The position numbers and the translations under genes are program-made. The notes beneath the pieces were generated by a model. The model saw only the letters and a list, made by a program, of their open reading frames with translations, was not told the DNA's origin and ran no database searches. A stretch of 15,681 nt of DNA, taken from contig WFTX01000311.1 of the NCBI GenBank assembly GCA_015485235.1, positions 1 through 15,681 of the forward strand, given 5' to 3'. Below, piece after piece: positions 14,171 to 15,681 of this stretch (position 1 is the first letter of the stretch; each line of letters opens with the position of its first letter). This stretch comes from Nitrospirota bacterium. Lineage in GTDB: Bacteria > Nitrospirota > Thermodesulfovibrionia > Thermodesulfovibrionales > JdFR-85.

Positions 14171-15681
14171 ATGTTACGCAATGGGGGTGCAAGGCTGACT
14201 TGTTTGGGGATGCTCATTTTTTTATTCATGGCAGTCGGAATGGCCTTTCCAAAAGGGGCTGATGCTTACCGTTGTAAGGACGAGGCAACAGGGACGATAT
14301 TTGCTACTGAAATAGCAGGCTGGACGGCTGATCTCGTAGCTCTCGGGGCAGAAGCAGTCGCTGCAGTAGACCCCACCGGAGTCAGCGAGGCTGCCGCTAT
14401 TACAGCACAGGTGGTGGCTCTTGGATCAAATCTTGCTGCCGTCTCGTTAGAACAATCGATCCAGAACCTGCCGGAATGTCCTGCAACCTTTCTTGGAACG
14501 GTCACACTGCAGAATGATGCAGTTTATGGAAATGGTAACCTTGTGGCTCAAGGAAATGTTAGAACGCAGACACTCACTGTTACTGGTGCATCTACGACAA
14601 GCGGTTTGACCAATACGGGAGCTTTTAGCAGTAATGGTGGAAATGTGATTTTGAACAGCAGTGCAGGTGGAAATAATGGGAATTCTTCCCTCAGACTCAT
14701 TCAGAATAGCGGTGTAAGCCTGCTTTATACAAACTCTCTTGGCAACACCCATGGCCTAAACGTAGGAGAAGCAGAGACCACCCTCAGTGGCGGTCAAAAC
14801 TCCACAGTAATTTCACTTACCAATACTGGCATCCGTATTTACAATGATATTACTAACCTTAACCATGGACTAAGTAATACATCGGGTCAGAGCTCCTGGG
14901 GTTACAATGCCCAGGCAACAGGGACAAATTCGAGCGCTTTCGGCAGCAACAGCCTTGCAAACGGTTATAGCTCCACGGCGCTGGGAGCATCTTCCAATGC
15001 AAACGGCGCCTATTCAAACGCAGTGGGAAGTAACGCTTCGGCAAACAATACGAACGCAAACGCCATGGGTAACAGTGCAGCGGCTACGGGCGTCAACGCC
15101 AATGCAATGGGATATCAGGCAGATGCCAGCGGGACGAACTCCAATGCGATAGGCACTGGGGCCGACGCCAGCGGGGTAAGGGCCGATGCGATAGGCTTCT
15201 GGGCCAGTGCCAGCGGGGCTGATTCCAATGCGATAGGCACGGGGGCCGACGCCAGCGGGGCGGCTTCCAATGCAATGGGGAGCGATGCAGACGCCAGCGG
15301 TGATGCCTCCAATGCGATAGGAAGCAATGCCGACGCCAGCGGGTTGGCCTCCAATGCGATAGGCTTCTGGGCCAGTGCCAGCGGGACGGTCTCCAATGCG
15401 ATAGGGAACTATGCCAACGCCAGTGGGGCAAACGCCAATGCAATGGGGCTCTGGGCAACGGCAAGTAACACGAGCACCAATGCAATAGGAAACGGGGCCA
15501 GCGCCAGCGGGGCGGCTTCCAATGCGATAGGAAACGGGGCCAGCGCCAGCGGGGCTGATGCCAGTGCGATAGGCACGGGGGCCGACGCCAGCGGGGCGGC
15601 CTCCAATGCGATAGGCTTCTGGGCCAGTGCCAGCGGGACGGGCTCCAATGCGATAGGGAACTATGCCAACGCCAGCGGGGC
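14171..15681 (+). CDS. Trimeric-autotransporter-like adhesin with YadA-head repeats (partial, runs off the edge)
   Basis: An open frame of 503 codons starts at ATG 14171, after AAAGGGG, and has no stop before the window ends. Residues 1-32 are a signal peptide with a hydrophobic core (LIFLFMAVGMAF) and a probable cut after ADA. Residues 33-105 form an Ala-rich, helix-prone segment bounded by C35 and C103. Residues 106-240 are Gly/Asn/Thr/Ser-rich and beta-like (NGNLVAQGNVRTQTLTVTGA), similar in style to stalk or tail-fibre regions. From about 242 there are 14-residue units of the type SNAIGxxAxASGxx, typical of YadA head repeats that form left-handed trimeric beta-rolls. The expected C-terminal membrane anchor lies beyond the window, so the class is inferred. 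The protein probably mediates surface attachment or aggregation. Confidence 0.85.
   Translation, partial: MLRNGGARLTCLGMLIFLFMAVGMAFPKGADAYRCKDEATGTIFATEIAGWTADLVALGAEAVAAVDPTGVSEAAAITAQVVALGSNLAAVSLEQSIQNLPECPATFLGTVTLQNDAVYGNGNLVAQGNVRTQTLTVTGASTTSGLTNTGAFSSNGGNVILNSSAGGNNGNSSLRLIQNSGVSLLYTNSLGNTHGLNVGEAETTLSGGQNSTVISLTNTGIRIYNDITNLNHGLSNTSGQSSWGYNAQATGTNSSAFGSNSLANGYSSTALGASSNANGAYSNAVGSNASANNTNANAMGNSAAATGVNANAMGYQADASGTNSNAIGTGADASGVRADAIGFWASASGADSNAIGTGADASGAASNAMGSDADASGDASNAIGSNADASGLASNAIGFWASASGTVSNAIGNYANASGANANAMGLWATASNTSTNAIGNGASASGAASNAIGNGASASGADASAIGTGADASGAASNAIGFWASASGTGSNAIGNYANASG
14894..15681 (+). repeat. 42-bp tandem repeat array coding 14-residue YadA-head units
   Basis: Nineteen units are in strict 14-residue phase: the marker glycine recurs at residues 244, 258, 272 and so on to 496 with no insertion or deletion. 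The first six are diverse in sequence (SSAFGSNSLANGYS, STALGASSNANGAY). From about 15140 the units are near-copies: the 14-mer TCCAATGCGATAGG occurs exactly at 15140, 15224, 15308, 15350, 15392, 15518, 15602 and 15644, all separated by multiples of 42. The array continues past the window edge. Confidence 0.93.

Noticed and set aside
15093..15648. Minus-strand frames with periodic HWR or PIALE repeats
   Set aside because: Their periodicity is a direct image of the 42-bp repeats coding the adhesin on the + strand, which has a signal peptide, a ribosome-binding site and the known repeat motif.
14894..15681. CRISPR-like regular repeat pattern
   Set aside because: The 42-bp periodic units are in frame, have no unique spacers and encode a classical YadA-head repeat protein.

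Overview
The window is a bacterial chromosome segment. Its first 12 kb is the conserved translation/transcription core operon, read on the + strand: 3' end of tuf, rpmG, tRNA-Trp, secE, nusG, rplK, rplA, rplJ, rplL, rpoB, rpoC. The sequence is moderately GC-rich, initiation uses ATG plus GTG (rpmG), TTG (rpoC) and apparently CTG (rplJ), and most starts have strong purine-rich Shine-Dalgarno sites. The protein sizes (RpoB 1312 aa, RpoC 1383 aa) and the tuf-rpmG-trnW-secE-nusG order suggest a Gram-negative lineage such as Nitrospirota or Desulfobacterota. That placement is an inference; no ribosomal RNA is present. The trimeric-autotransporter-like gene at the right end also implies an outer membrane.

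Region 1 (1-1218) holds the end of EF-Tu, ribosomal protein L33, tRNA-Trp(CCA), the SecE translocase subunit and the elongation factor NusG. Region 2 (1219-3643) holds the L11, L1, L10 and L7/L12 genes, which encode the L11/L1 stalks and the GTPase-activating stalk. Two structured intergenic RNAs stand out here. One is a long hairpin made of two inverted, degenerate AGGTTA hexamer arrays between nusG and rplK. The other is an L10-leader-like structure before rplJ, whose closing stem ends just before a Shine-Dalgarno site that serves a CTG codon. Region 3 (3644-11956) holds rpoB and rpoC, preceded by an attenuator-like hairpin at the rplL-rpoB junction and closed by a strong intrinsic terminator. 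The rpsL-rpsG-fusA genes that often follow rpoC are absent.

Region 4 (11957-14005) is a small accessory group: about 270 bases without a supported gene (one short palindrome), a tiny cysteine-rich zinc-ribbon-like protein, a VOC (glyoxalase/dioxygenase-fold) protein, and a secreted methionine-rich protein resembling DUF4412. It ends in a perfect 25-bp bidirectional terminator. Region 5 (14006-15681) has an AT-rich leader and an unfinished gene running off the right edge. This gene encodes a secreted protein with 19 in-phase 14-residue YadA-head repeats, which is the stalk/head of a putative trimeric autotransporter adhesin. The later repeats are nearly identical at DNA level and look recently shuffled.

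The core operon is ordinary in content. The items most worth a second look are the CTG-initiated rplJ with its leader, the hexamer-array hairpin, and the modular adhesin repeat array. I did not find convincing evidence for a wholly new multi-gene system.
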